A stretch of DNA of 64,000 bases from Arthrobacter globiformis NBRC 12137 (lineage in GTDB: Bacteria > Actinomycetota > Actinomycetes > Actinomycetales > Micrococcaceae). A model generated the notes under the pieces. The model saw nothing but the letters and a program-made list of their open reading frames with translations. It was not told where the DNA came from and did no database searches. The DNA is taken from NCBI RefSeq assembly GCF_000238915.1, contig NZ_BAEG01000054.1, forward strand, positions 62,001 to 126,000. Reading direction: 5' to 3'. Made by a program: the position numbers and the translations under genes. Shown here one piece after another: positions 48,549-57,321 of this stretch; positions within the stretch are counted from its first letter, which is position 1, and each line of letters begins with the position of its first letter.

Positions 48549-50253
48549 ATGGAAAGCAGTGCAGCTGTGGAGACGGTGGAGGCTATCGGCGCCTCGGTCG
48601 GTGCGCTGGCTGTTTTTGTTGATCTCGCTATGGGAAATGGCCCGCTGAAGGGTGGGCAGATCTCGGGCGTGGACGGGGGCGTGGCCGATCCGTTGCGGGA
48701 TCGGGCGGATGCGTGCCTTGATGGTTTGGCCGAGCTGGCCAAAATGGAAGCGCGTATGGCGGCTTTGAAAGTGCGGCTCGTTGCCGGTTACGCCCACGTG
48801 GAGAAGGCCGTGACGCCGCCAGCCGCGTCCCCGCAGGACCGTACCGTCAGGGAGATGGCCGTGACATCGGAGATCGCCGGTGTCCTGACCATCAGCGAAC
48901 GCGCCGCCAGTGCACTTCGGTTCGAGGCCGGCATCCTGATCACCGGGCTGCGGTTGACGTTGTCCGCGCTGCAGGCAGGGTCCGTTTCTTGGCAGCACGC
49001 CCGGATTATGGTGGACGAGACCGCGGACCTCGATCTGGCCGGGGCGGCAGCGTTGGAGGCGCATTTCCTCGACCCGGCCGCGCCGGTCCCGGCCAGGGGC
49101 TGCCCGGCGGGGGAGCTTGTTCCGTGCCGGTTCCGGGCGAAGGTCCGCACCTGGCGGGAGCGGCACCACCGGGTCAGCATCGAAACACGCCACAGCCGCA
49201 GTGCCACTGACCGGCGGGTGGAGTACGCCCCGGACCGGGACGGGATGGCCTGGTTTTCGGCCAACCTGCCCGCGGCGCAGGCGGCCGGGATCTGGGACCG
49301 CACCACCGCCGCCGCCCGGGCCATGCAGGGACCGGCCGAGGCCAGGACCCTGACCCAGCTGCGCGCCGACATCGCCTCAACCTGGCTCCTCACACCGGCC
49401 TCGAACCCACGCCGGTCAGTATCACGGGTGAAATCGTCGAGGGGGCGGCGGACGGTACCGGGTCTGGCGGCGTTGCGGGTGGCCCGGGGAGCGGCCACAC
49501 CGGCGGCAGTACTGTTGAAGGGCACGGGAAGGCCTTGCGCCGGTCGGGGGCGTCCCCTCGCCCGTGGCCCAGGTCCTGGTCACGGTTCCGGCGTTCTCCC
49601 TGCTCGGCTTGACCGAGGAACCGGCCCTGCTCGACGGGTACGGGCCGATCCCGCCCTCCATGGCCCGTGCACTCGTCGCCGAGGCACCGTCATTCCGCAG
49701 GGTGCTGACCGACCCCCGCGACGGCGCTCCCCTGGAAATCGGGCGGACCAGCTACCGCATCCCCAAACCCATACGGCAATGGCTCCGGCTCAGGGACGCC
49801 AAATGCACGTTCCCGGCCTGCAACAACCACTCCCTGGACAACGACGCCGACCACCTCCTGGCTTGGGCCCGCGGCGGACCCACCGGGATCAGCAACCTTA
49901 GCCAACCCTGCCCCAAACACCACCGCCTCAAACACGGCTCCGCCTGGGCCCCCACCGCCGCCACCGCCAACGACCCTCCCGGCTGGACCTCACCCACCGG
50001 CCGCCACTATCCCAGCGAACAACCCGACTGGGAACCACCCCACTGGCCACCACAAATCCAAGCCATACTCAACGGCCTTGACCCCGGCCTGCCCGAAAAC
50101 CACGGACTAACCAGCTTCACCAGCCATTCCACTGCACCGCCGCCCGCGTCTGGGACCCCGACTATAGCCACACGCCTAGGCCGCAAACGGGAGCTGCTTC
50201 ATCGTGCCAAGTCCCTGAAGCGTGAACGCAATCAGGATCCGCTCGCTGCGTAG
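48549..50253 (+). pseudogene. DUF222-HNH endonuclease gene with two frameshifts
   Basis: DUF222 coding (VETVEAIGASVGALAVF to LTQLRADIASTWLL) runs in one frame to about 49390. Plausible linker sequence (TGLEPTPVSITGEIVEG) then continues in the next frame to about 49545. The C-terminal HNH part (PVAQVLVTVPAFSLLGL to CTFPACNNHSLDNDADHLLAW and CPKHHRLKH) is in the third. Two single-base deletions explain this, one near 49394 and one in the G-run near 49547. An intact gene would encode about 568 residues. Such genes are multicopy in Arthrobacter-type genomes and of unknown biological role. Sequencing error at two GC-rich sites is the alternative. Confidence 0.8.
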
Positions 50254-50331
50254 GCGCAGTTCCGATGCGGGCCTCCACCGGCTGCCGGTCAGCCTGCCGG
50301 GAAGGACCGGCCAAACGCGACGGCCGGCGGA

Positions 50332-50361
50332 CACCTATCCTGCGGGCACCTATCCTGCGGG
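50332..50361 (+). repeat. Two 15-bp tandem repeats before the lipoprotein gene
   Basis: CACCTATCCTGCGGG occurs twice in succession, 25 nt before the start of the gene at 50386. Each unit contains TATCCT, a possible -10-like hexamer. Confidence 0.9.
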
Positions 50362-50373
50362 CATTGGGGGATC

Positions 50374-50379
50374 TATGCT
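50374..50379 (+). promoter_or_regulatory. Probable leaderless -10 box for the lipoprotein gene
   Basis: TATGCT ends 6 nt before ATG 50386. Confidence 0.45.
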
Positions 50380-50385
50380 GGCCGC

Positions 50386-50880
50386 ATGCCCCGGCTGAGA
50401 TCCACTGCCTGCCTTGCAGTCCTGCTGTCAGGGCTCCTGCCGGTAACGGGATGCGCGCGGGTTTGCCCGGCAATCGGGTGGAACAACTCAGTCACTGTGG
50501 CCCTGGCTGGGGACACCCGTAACGTCGCCTGGGTCCAGCTGTGCACGCCGGACGCGTGTTCCCGGGCGACCGAACGCCCCACCCCGCAGCCGGTATCTCC
50601 AAGCCCGACCACGACACCGACCGGCGCCAACGGTCTCGGTTTCCCCCCGGGTGGTGGTCCTGCCGTTCACCGCATCGCGGTCGAGAACGTCGGCGCGGAC
50701 ACCTGGCGCTTTAGCTTCGACATGGACTCTCCCGGATCAGCGACCGTACGGGCTCTGGACGCCGTGGGCGGGACTCTCGCGGAAGAAAAGGTGCAATTGA
50801 ACTGGCAGCGGATCGGTGGCACGGCCGATTGCGGCGGACCCTCGACGGCAGCACCTGTCACCCTGGCGGTCAGCCCGTAG
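50386..50880 (+). CDS. Small putative lipoprotein
   Basis: A 164-residue protein with an N-terminal signal helix and lipobox VTGC (Cys near residue 23), so it is probably lipid-anchored outside the membrane. A Thr/Pro-rich stretch (about 60-80) joins two parts. The C-terminal half (HRIAVENVGADTWRFSFDMDS to VQLNWQRIGG) looks like a small beta domain. Two further Cys (near 50, then 150) could form a disulfide. No family recognised. It converges with the SHOCT gene at 50902. Confidence 0.7.
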   Translation: MPRLRSTACLAVLLSGLLPVTGCARVCPAIGWNNSVTVALAGDTRNVAWVQLCTPDACSRATERPTPQPVSPSPTTTPTGANGLGFPPGGGPAVHRIAVENVGADTWRFSFDMDSPGSATVRALDAVGGTLAEEKVQLNWQRIGGTADCGGPSTAAPVTLAVSP

Positions 50881-50901
50881 CCTACAGCGGCGGCCGGCTG
50901 C

Positions 50902-51492
50902 CTAACCGTTCATGATGTCGTTGCGCCGGGCCATGTACTCCTCCATGGAGATCTGGCCGTCGCTGTACTGCTGGTCCAGTTCGGCCAGTTTCCGCGCCCG
51001 GAAACCCTGCGGGGCCGACGGCGGCGGGGGAGCGGAGGGCGCCGGGCCAGTAACCGGGTTCTGTTGTGGTTGGGGCGGGTTGGCCCGGTATTCGGGGCTG
51101 TCCTCGTAGGGGACCGGCCCCTGCCGCCAGGACGGCGCACCGGTGCCGCCGGGACCGGGCTGGTTGGGGTACGGCTGACCCGGGTAGGGCTGATTCAGGG
51201 GCGGAAGCTCTTCCCGGCCACCGCGCTGCGGAAACGCCAATCCACCGCTGAAGTAGTCCTGCTGCGTGTAGCCGTCCCCGGGCCGGTTGTCCGGACGGCC
51301 CTGGAACGGGCCGCCGAACCGGCTGCCTGGCTGGTTGCCGAACTGGTCGTCGATCTGGTTGGGAAACTGGCCGGGGTACTGTCCGGGCAGGCCGGGCCCC
51401 TGGTTCCGCTGTTGGACCGACCGCCGGTACATCCGCATGCCCATGGGAACCAGGACGGCCAGAATGATGATCCAGAAAAACAAGTCGAACAC
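50902..51492 (-). CDS. SHOCT-domain membrane protein
   Basis: A 196-residue protein. GTG 51492 is preferred because GAGAGG lies about 8 nt upstream; ATG 51519 has no clear ribosome site. One membrane helix lies at the N-terminus (FDLFFWIIILAVLVPMGM). A Gln/Pro/Gly-rich middle (GQYPGQFPNQ, QPYPGQPYPNQPG) follows, then a C-terminal SHOCT module (KLAELDQQYSDGQISMEEYMARR). SHOCT modules are short oligomerisation or binding helices in many bacterial proteins. Function unknown. Confidence 0.78.
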   Translation of the reverse strand: MFDLFFWIIILAVLVPMGMRMYRRSVQQRNQGPGLPGQYPGQFPNQIDDQFGNQPGSRFGGPFQGRPDNRPGDGYTQQDYFSGGLAFPQRGGREELPPLNQPYPGQPYPNQPGPGGTGAPSWRQGPVPYEDSPEYRANPPQPQQNPVTGPAPSAPPPPSAPQGFRARKLAELDQQYSDGQISMEEYMARRNDIMNG

Positions 51493-51600
51493 GGTGGGGC
51501 CCTCTCGGTGAGTGTCCATTCCAGCTTAGTCCCGCCGGGGAACGCATCCAGGATCCTTATGCCCAGGGCGCACATCATCGCTGGAGGGCCGCACTGGACG

Positions 51601-52770
51601 TCAGGTGCCAGCCGGAATCCGGACCGCCGGCATGCCGAGGAAGTCCCCGTACCTTGCCACCGCCAGGTCCAACGCGTTTTCCAGCTCCCATCCGAGCGGC
51701 CGGGAGAGCCGGATGTCCAGTACGCAGCGCTGTGCGGCGGACCCCCGCCGGACCAGGGAATGCCGCCAGGAGCCCGCCAGTACCCCGTCGAGCAGGACCA
51801 CGTGCATGGGATTGTCGCCAAAGGGATAGGCCGGCGCGCTTCCGCCGAAGTAGTGCCGTGAGACCGAATAGCCCATGATGTATTCGTCGTAGCACTGGAT
51901 CAGGTCGATCTGCGGCTGGCCATCCCAGGCACCCGCCGGCGCCGATTCCCCGCCCCGCCCCTGCGCCTCCTCAGCCTCCGGCGGCCGGAGATAGAACTCG
52001 GCGCCGTCGAAGCCGGCGGAAACGATGGTGCCCGGAGCGATCTCTCCTGCCAGTGCCAGCCCCCTGCGCACATCAGTCATCGTGAGTCCGGACCAGTCCG
52101 CGCAGTCCCGGACGGTGGCGGGCCCGCGGCTTCCGAAATACCTCAGAGTCAGGGCCGCCAACGATTCCTCCCGTGAGGGCGCGGCAGCCGGGGTGGCCCC
52201 GGCCACGCGCTCATCGAACGCCGCGTACGTCTGCCGCAGCGCGCCGCCGGGACTGCGGACGGGAGCGCCGCTCACCAGCACCCCGCTGATCTCGGCGTGC
52301 ATGATCAGGTATGCGAGGGCGAGTCCCTTGGCCGGGAATCCCGCACCCTGCAGCCTTGCCGCCAGCTGCTCACGGGTGAGGTGCACGCCGCCGGACACCG
52401 CTTCCGCCAGCACGCCGGCGCTCCGGGACGCTGCCGCATCGTCGATCCCGGTCTTGCGGTACGTGCCGGCGTTCGCCTGGTGCAGCCGTGGTGCGGACAG
52501 GGCCCGGAGCCATGGCAGGTCAGCGCGGTGCACAAAATGCCAGGTGGGCCGCAGGATGTGGGTCCGGAGGATCCGTCCGTCGGCAACTGCCTGCTCCACG
52601 TCGGCGGCCGCCGCGCCGGTGGTCCGCTGGGCCAGCGACCAGCGCGCGTAGGGGAACTCCTGCGCCTGGACCGCCAGCAGGTTTTTCAGGGCATCCTCCG
52701 CCGCGGCGGCCCGCGGATCCCTCAGCTGCTGGCCGGCCAGGCGGGTCCGCAGCACCTCATGGGGTTCCAT
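51601..52770 (-). CDS. Winged-helix DNA-binding domain protein (HTH_42 / AlkZ-like)
   Basis: A 389-residue protein. The N-terminal LRTRLAGQQLRDPRAAAAEDALKNLLAVQAQEFPYARWSLAQR, THILRPTWHFVHRADLPWL and the C-terminal YDEYIMGYSVSR and HVVLLDGVLAGSWR match the tandem winged-helix family. This family includes the DNA glycosylases AlkZ and YcaQ, which unhook crosslinks. Catalytic Gln-x-Gln of those enzymes corresponds to the QAQEF segment here, so glycosylase activity is possible. It stands alone; the downstream neighbour is 108 nt away on the same strand. Confidence 0.82.
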   Translation of the reverse strand: MEPHEVLRTRLAGQQLRDPRAAAAEDALKNLLAVQAQEFPYARWSLAQRTTGAAAADVEQAVADGRILRTHILRPTWHFVHRADLPWLRALSAPRLHQANAGTYRKTGIDDAAASRSAGVLAEAVSGGVHLTREQLAARLQGAGFPAKGLALAYLIMHAEISGVLVSGAPVRSPGGALRQTYAAFDERVAGATPAAAPSREESLAALTLRYFGSRGPATVRDCADWSGLTMTDVRRGLALAGEIAPGTIVSAGFDGAEFYLRPPEAEEAQGRGGESAPAGAWDGQPQIDLIQCYDEYIMGYSVSRHYFGGSAPAYPFGDNPMHVVLLDGVLAGSWRHSLVRRGSAAQRCVLDIRLSRPLGWELENALDLAVARYGDFLGMPAVRIPAGT

Positions 52771-52838
52771 GCCCGACGCCGCTCCTCACCTTTGGCAGTT
52801 CAGTTACCAACCGGTCACCTGCCCCAGCCATCCGCCGG

Positions 52839-53729
52839 CTAATGCCGGACGGGATCACCCAGGCCCAGCGGCCCTTCACCCGAACCCAACGGAACACCCG
52901 GACCGAATACGGGTCCCGGCGTCGGCCGTTTGGGGGCGATGCCGTCGCCGGAGGACCGGTGGCGCATGCGCCGGATTACCCACGGCACAAAGTACTCGCG
53001 GGCCCAGACCAGGTCTTCGCTGCGGGCCTCGCGCCAGCTGCGCGGCGGGAGCGGCTTCGGCGAGAATGGCTCCAGGCTGTGCTGGACGTTCAGGGCTTCG
53101 AGCACCATGGCGGCGATGGTGTGGTGTCCCAGCGGCGAGAAGTGCAGCCGGTCCTCGTTCCACATCTGCGGGTCTTTCAGCTGCCGGAGCGACCACATGT
53201 CGGCGATGATCGCGTCGTGCCGGGCGGCGATGGTACGGAGGTTTTCGTTGTAAATGGCCACCTTGCTGCGGATCCGCCCAAGGACGGACGATCCTGTGTC
53301 CGGGCCGTTGAAAAGCACCACGGTGGCTCCGCTCATCGCCAGGATCTGCACCACCGGGTCGAGCCGTTCGGCCAGGGCATCGGGGTCGCCGCCGGGCCGG
53401 ATGAGGTCGTTGCCGCCGGCGGACAGCGTCACCAGATCGGGCTTGAGGGCCAGGCAGGGCGCCAGCTGCTGGTCGATGATCTGCTGCAGCAGCCGTCCCC
53501 GCACCGCAAGGTTGGCATACGCGAAATCCTCATGACCCCGTCCGAGCTCTTCTGCTACCCGGTCCGCCCAGCCGCGGTAGCCGCCCGGGCTGTTGGGTTC
53601 GGGGTCACCGATACCTTCGGTGAAGGAATCACCCATCGCCACATACCGGCTCCATGGGTGCCGGTCCGCAGACACCTGGGATTCTTCCAAGGGCTCCGGG
53701 GGCTGCTGCATGGGTTCGGTTCCGCTCAC
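52839..53729 (-). CDS. SGNH/GDSL-family hydrolase
   Basis: A 296-residue protein. GTG 53729 has AGGA 7 nt upstream; ATG 53711 is an alternative. Block I (YVAMGDSFTEGIGD) holds the nucleophile Ser, block III is SAGGNDLIRPGGD, and block V is EDRLHFSPLGHH with the Asp and His. There is no signal peptide, so it is probably cytoplasmic. Members deacylate lipids, sugars or peptides; the substrate is not determined here. A divergent esterase gene starts 76 nt away, with an inverted repeat between them. Confidence 0.9.
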   Translation of the reverse strand: MSGTEPMQQPPEPLEESQVSADRHPWSRYVAMGDSFTEGIGDPEPNSPGGYRGWADRVAEELGRGHEDFAYANLAVRGRLLQQIIDQQLAPCLALKPDLVTLSAGGNDLIRPGGDPDALAERLDPVVQILAMSGATVVLFNGPDTGSSVLGRIRSKVAIYNENLRTIAARHDAIIADMWSLRQLKDPQMWNEDRLHFSPLGHHTIAAMVLEALNVQHSLEPFSPKPLPPRSWREARSEDLVWAREYFVPWVIRRMRHRSSGDGIAPKRPTPGPVFGPGVPLGSGEGPLGLGDPVRH

Positions 53730-53774
53730 CTTTCCATCCTGTACCGTCACCGCCTGGCTACGCCACCGTAGGTT

Positions 53775-53799
53775 GTTACCGATGGGTAACTGTAAGAAT
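53775..53799. promoter_or_regulatory. Dyad and leaderless -10 between divergent hydrolase genes
   Basis: GTTACC-GATG-GGTAAC (53775-53790) is a perfect 6-bp inverted repeat. AAGAAT (53794-53799) ends 6 nt before ATG 53806. The dyad lies between the -35 and -10 positions of the rightward promoter, a good place for a repressor. Confidence 0.4.
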
Positions 53800-53805
53800 G
53801 GAGCC

Positions 53806-54456
53806 ATGACTTTAGCCGACTCCTTTCCTGCCCCCGTTGTTCTGTGGTCCAAGCCTGAGGAAGCCAGGGCCGGCAAGCCACTGCTCGTCCTGCTGCACGG
53901 CTACGGCGCGAACGAGCAGGACCTCCTCAGCCTGGCTGAGATGCTGCCGGACGACTTCGCGGTGGCATCGGTCCGCGCACCCATCGCCATGGGGCCGGGC
54001 TTTTCCTGGTTCCCGCTGACCGGCTCGATCGAATACTCCGTCGACGCCGTCAAGGCTGCGTCAGCGTACGTCCTGGACTGGCTGGACACGGTCAAGGCCA
54101 ACCACCCGTCGGTCACCCTTCTTGGGTTCTCGATGGGCATGGCCATGGCCACGACGCTGCTCCGGCAGCGGCCCGCTGACTTTGCCGCCGTCGTCGGCCT
54201 TTCAGGTTTTGTGGTCAATGCGGAGTCCGACGGCGAGTTCCGCGACGCCGAACTGGACGGAACGGTGCCGCTGTTCTGGGGCCGGGACCAGCAGGACCCG
54301 GTCATCACGCCGGACAAGATCGAATACACGATGGGCTGGGTTCGCAAGCACGTAAAGCTGACCAAGGTCCTTTACACCGGCATGTGGCACGGCATCAATG
54401 CCCAGGAGGTCGGGCACGTGTCCGAGTTCCTCACCCACGAGGTGCTGAACAAGTAG
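53806..54456 (+). CDS. Alpha/beta hydrolase, phospholipase/carboxylesterase family
   Basis: A 216-residue esterase. ATG 53806 begins MTLADSFPAPVVLW; longer readings are antisense to the GDSL gene. Visible are LLVLLHGYGANEQDLLSLAEML (oxyanion HG), the nucleophile elbow LLGFSMGMAMA, LFWGRDQQDPVI with the Asp and GMWHGI with the His. Family members cleave short acyl esters or lysophospholipids. It converges with the S4-domain gene, 21 nt away. Confidence 0.9.
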   Translation: MTLADSFPAPVVLWSKPEEARAGKPLLVLLHGYGANEQDLLSLAEMLPDDFAVASVRAPIAMGPGFSWFPLTGSIEYSVDAVKAASAYVLDWLDTVKANHPSVTLLGFSMGMAMATTLLRQRPADFAAVVGLSGFVVNAESDGEFRDAELDGTVPLFWGRDQQDPVITPDKIEYTMGWVRKHVKLTKVLYTGMWHGINAQEVGHVSEFLTHEVLNK

Positions 54457-54477
54457 GCCCTCCTGCAGCAAAAGCTT

Positions 54478-54711
54478 TTACGCCTGGGGAGCGCTGACCC
54501 GGACGGTCTGGCCGTTCACGGTGACCGTGTCCCCGTTGTGAAGCTGCCGGCCGCGCCGGTCATCGATCTCACCGTTGACTTTGACCAGGCCGTTCTTGAT
54601 CAGCTCCGTTGCCTCCACGCCGTCCTCCACGAGGTTGGCGAGCTTCAGGAGCTGGCCCAGGCGGATCATGGTGTCGCGGATGGGGATCTCTTCGATTTCC
54701 GGGTTGCTCAT
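54478..54711 (-). CDS. S4-domain RNA-binding protein
   Basis: A 77-residue protein consisting of one S4 RNA-binding domain: IRLGQLLKLANLVEDGVEATELIKNGLVKVNGEIDDRRGRQL, ending in GDTVTVNGQTVRV. It resembles the YaaA/RlbA/YbcJ group. It probably binds structured RNA, possibly ribosome-associated. Its start lies only 34 nt from the divergent DMT gene. A CATTAT box ends 7 nt before the ATG, so a leaderless transcript is possible. Confidence 0.9.
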   Translation of the reverse strand: MSNPEIEEIPIRDTMIRLGQLLKLANLVEDGVEATELIKNGLVKVNGEIDDRRGRQLHNGDTVTVNGQTVRVSAPQA

Positions 54712-54744
54712 ACCAGTAATAATGCCTGACGTAAGGTGAAACGA

Positions 54745-55758
54745 ATGACCCATGCACCCCGGCTGCCCCTTGCCGTGGGCCTTCCGATGGCTGTGGCCTC
54801 CGGGCTTGCCATCCCCGTCCAGGGGCGCATCAACGGGGCCCTCGGTGCCCGCCTCGGGGACGGGATAGCCGCCGCCGTCGTCAGTTTCAGCACAGGGCTG
54901 ATCGTGATGGTCATCGTGTCCCTGCTGGCTCCGCGCGGGCGCGCCGGCCTCGCCCAAATCCTGCCCGCCCTGCGGGAACGCCGCTTCCCGCCGTACTACG
55001 CGCTCGCCGGCGGCATCGGAGCCTTCTTCGTCTTCGCGCAGTCCTTCACGGTGGGGCTGCTGGGCATTGCCCTCTTCACCGTGGCAACCGTCACCGGACA
55101 GACACTGAGCGGCCTGCTCGTGGACCGCCTGGGCATCGGTCCGGCCGGCAAGAAGTCCGTGACCGGCATCCGCGTCATCGGCTGCATCCTCACCATCGCG
55201 GCCGTCTCCTGGGCGGTGTCGCCCCGGTTCGCCGGCGGCGGAGCGGGGGCTGCGGGCGCGGCCGGCAGTGCGGCAGCGGGCGGAGCGGCCGACCCCGCAG
55301 CGCTCCTGCTGCCGATCATCCTGCCCGTTCTCGCCGGGTTCCTGATGAGCTTCCAGCAGGCCATGAACGGCACCGCCACCGTGCACTACGGAACCCCGAT
55401 CGCGGCCACCCTGGTGAACTTCATCGCCGGAACCTGCGTGCTGGGGGTTGCCTGGTCCATCAAGGTGGCCGTCGCCGGGCCGGCCAACCCGCTGCCGGGG
55501 GAGTGGTGGTACTACCTCGGCGGGCCCATGGGCTGCGTGTTCATCGGCCTCGGCGCGCTGCTGGTCCGCAGCCTCGGCGTGCTCGTGACAGGACTGGGAA
55601 TGATCGCCGGGCAGCTCCTGGGGTCGCTCGGCCTGGACCTGCTGGTCCCCACGCCGGGCACCGTGGTGGAGGCGGCCACGGTTCTGGGGACCCTGCTGAC
55701 CCTCGCGTCCATTGTCGTGGCCACCCTGCCCTGGCCGCGTGGTGCCTTCCGAAGATGA
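54745..55758 (+). CDS. DMT-family (DUF606/YdcZ) transporter
   Basis: A 337-residue membrane protein with ten predicted helices in two halves. Each half starts with a related pattern ([23 protein letters not shown], then [19 protein letters not shown]), showing internal duplication. AAGGTGA precedes ATG 54745; a GTG at 54736 is less likely. A Gly/Ala-rich loop (about 160-185) joins the halves. DUF606 transporters are poorly characterised and the substrate is unknown. The last codons and stop form the first unit of a 20-bp tandem repeat. Confidence 0.88.
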   Translation: MTHAPRLPLAVGLPMAVASGLAIPVQGRINGALGARLGDGIAAAVVSFSTGLIVMVIVSLLAPRGRAGLAQILPALRERRFPPYYALAGGIGAFFVFAQSFTVGLLGIALFTVATVTGQTLSGLLVDRLGIGPAGKKSVTGIRVIGCILTIAAVSWAVSPRFAGGGAGAAGAAGSAAAGGAADPAALLLPIILPVLAGFLMSFQQAMNGTATVHYGTPIAATLVNFIAGTCVLGVAWSIKVAVAGPANPLPGEWWYYLGGPMGCVFIGLGALLVRSLGVLVTGLGMIAGQLLGSLGLDLLVPTPGTVVEAATVLGTLLTLASIVVATLPWPRGAFRR

Positions 55759-55800
55759 GCGGCGCCTTCCGGAGATGGGGGCGCGCCTTCCGGAGGCAGC
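55741..55800 (+). repeat. Three 20-bp imperfect tandem repeats across the stop codon
   Basis: GGTGCCTTCCGAAGATGAGC, GGCGCCTTCCGGAGATGGGG and a third diverged copy (55781-55800) follow each other. The first includes the TGA stop of the DMT gene. Confidence 0.85.
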
Positions 55801-55806
55801 TCCCGG

Positions 55807-55812
55807 TAGGCT
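55807..55812 (+). promoter_or_regulatory. Probable -10 box of glyS
   Basis: TAGGCT fits the actinobacterial TANNNT pattern. It would give a leader of about 115 nt containing a GCGGTCC/GGACCGC stem (about 55873-55903). Confidence 0.35.
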
Positions 55813-55933
55813 AGGACTCGCAGCTTCCTGCACAGTTTTCCCTTTCACACGCCCCCGCCCGGCATCCAGCCGCGGTCCAGGGCCAGAGACACCGCGGACC
55901 GCACCCAGCGGCCCTGTAGAAATTGGAGTTCCC

Positions 55934-57319
55934 ATGGCAGCAAAATCCGTCCTCGACCAGGTCATTTCCCTTTCCAAGCGGAGAGGTTTCGTTTTCCAGG
56001 CCGGGGAGATCTACGGAGGCTCGCGTTCCGCTTGGGACTACGGACCCCTCGGTGCCGAGCTGAAGGAAAACATCAAGCGCCAGTGGTGGCAGTCAGTCGT
56101 GCGCGGCCGCGAGGACGTAGTGGGCCTGGACTCCTCAGTGATCCTGCCCCGCCAGGTATGGGAAGCATCCGGCCACGTCGAGGTCTTCTCCGACCCCCTC
56201 GTCGAATGCCTCTCCTGCCACAAGCGCTACCGCGCCGACCACCTCGAAGAGGAATACGAGGAGAAGAAGGGCCGCCCCGCCGAGAACGGCCTCAAGGACA
56301 TCGCCTGCGCCAACTGTGGAACCCGCGGCGAGTGGACAGAGCCGCAGGAATTCTCCGGCCTCCTGAAGACCTTCCTGGGCCCCGTTGCCAGCGACGAGGG
56401 CCTGCACTATCTGCGCCCCGAAACCGCCCAGGGCATCTTCGTGAACTTCAGCAACGTGCTCACCACCTCCCGGAAGAAGCCGCCCTTCGGCATTGGCCAG
56501 ATCGGCAAGTCCTTCCGCAACGAGATCACCCCGGGCAACTTCATCTTCCGCACCCGTGAGTTCGAGCAGATGGAAATGGAATTCTTCGTCGAGCCGGGAA
56601 CCGACGAAGAGTGGCACGAGTACTGGATGAAGGAGCGCATGGCCTGGTACACCGGCCTGGGCATCCGCGAGGAGAACCTGCGCTTCTTCGAGCACCCGCA
56701 GGACAAGCTCAGCCACTACTCCAAGGGCACCACGGACATCGAGTACCGCTTCGGTTTCCAGGGCTCTGAGTGGGGCGAGCTCGAAGGCATCGCCAACCGC
56801 ACGGACTTCGACCTGTCCACGCACGCCAAGGCCTCCGGAACGGACCTCAGCTACTTCAACCAGGCCACCAACGAGCGGTACACGCCGTACGTGATCGAGC
56901 CCGCCGCCGGCCTGACCCGGTCCTTCATGGCCTTCCTCATCGACGCCTACACCGAGGATGAGGCCCCGAATGCCAAGGGCGGAGTGGACGTCCGCACCGT
57001 GCTCAAGCTTGACCCGCGGCTCGCGCCGGTCAAGGCCGCGGTGCTGCCGCTGAGCCGCAACGAGGACCTGTCCCCGAAGGCCAAGGACCTGGGCACCCAG
57101 CTGCGCAAGAACTGGAACATCGACTTCGACGACGCCGGCGCCATCGGCCGCCGCTACCGCCGCCAGGACGAGATCGGCACCCCGTTCTGCATCACGGTGG
57201 ACTTCGACACGCTCGAGGACCAGGCGGTCACCATCCGTGAACGCGACACCATGAGCCAGGAACGCGTGTCCCTGGACAAGGTGGAGGGCTACCTGGCCGC
57301 ACGGCTGATCGGCGCCTAG
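55934..57319 (+). CDS. glyS: Glycyl-tRNA synthetase (class II, single chain)
   Basis: A 461-residue enzyme of the homodimeric type that charges tRNA(Gly). ATG 55934 begins [22 protein letters not shown]. Class II motifs are present: [47 protein letters not shown] and [15 protein letters not shown]. The final anticodon-binding domain (about 355-455) includes [10 protein letters not shown] and the [20 protein letters not shown] signature. Two CxxC pairs ([22 protein letters not shown]) suggest bound zinc. A GNAT gene starts 2 nt after its stop. Confidence 0.97.
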   Translation: MAAKSVLDQVISLSKRRGFVFQAGEIYGGSRSAWDYGPLGAELKENIKRQWWQSVVRGREDVVGLDSSVILPRQVWEASGHVEVFSDPLVECLSCHKRYRADHLEEEYEEKKGRPAENGLKDIACANCGTRGEWTEPQEFSGLLKTFLGPVASDEGLHYLRPETAQGIFVNFSNVLTTSRKKPPFGIGQIGKSFRNEITPGNFIFRTREFEQMEMEFFVEPGTDEEWHEYWMKERMAWYTGLGIREENLRFFEHPQDKLSHYSKGTTDIEYRFGFQGSEWGELEGIANRTDFDLSTHAKASGTDLSYFNQATNERYTPYVIEPAAGLTRSFMAFLIDAYTEDEAPNAKGGVDVRTVLKLDPRLAPVKAAVLPLSRNEDLSPKAKDLGTQLRKNWNIDFDDAGAIGRRYRRQDEIGTPFCITVDFDTLEDQAVTIRERDTMSQERVSLDKVEGYLAARLIGA

Positions 57320-57321
57320 CC

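Noticed and set aside
55813-55933. glyS leader as a T-box or glycine riboswitch
   Set aside because: There is a GCGGTCC/GGACCGC stem, but neither the T-box sequence nor the paired glycine aptamer core is visible.
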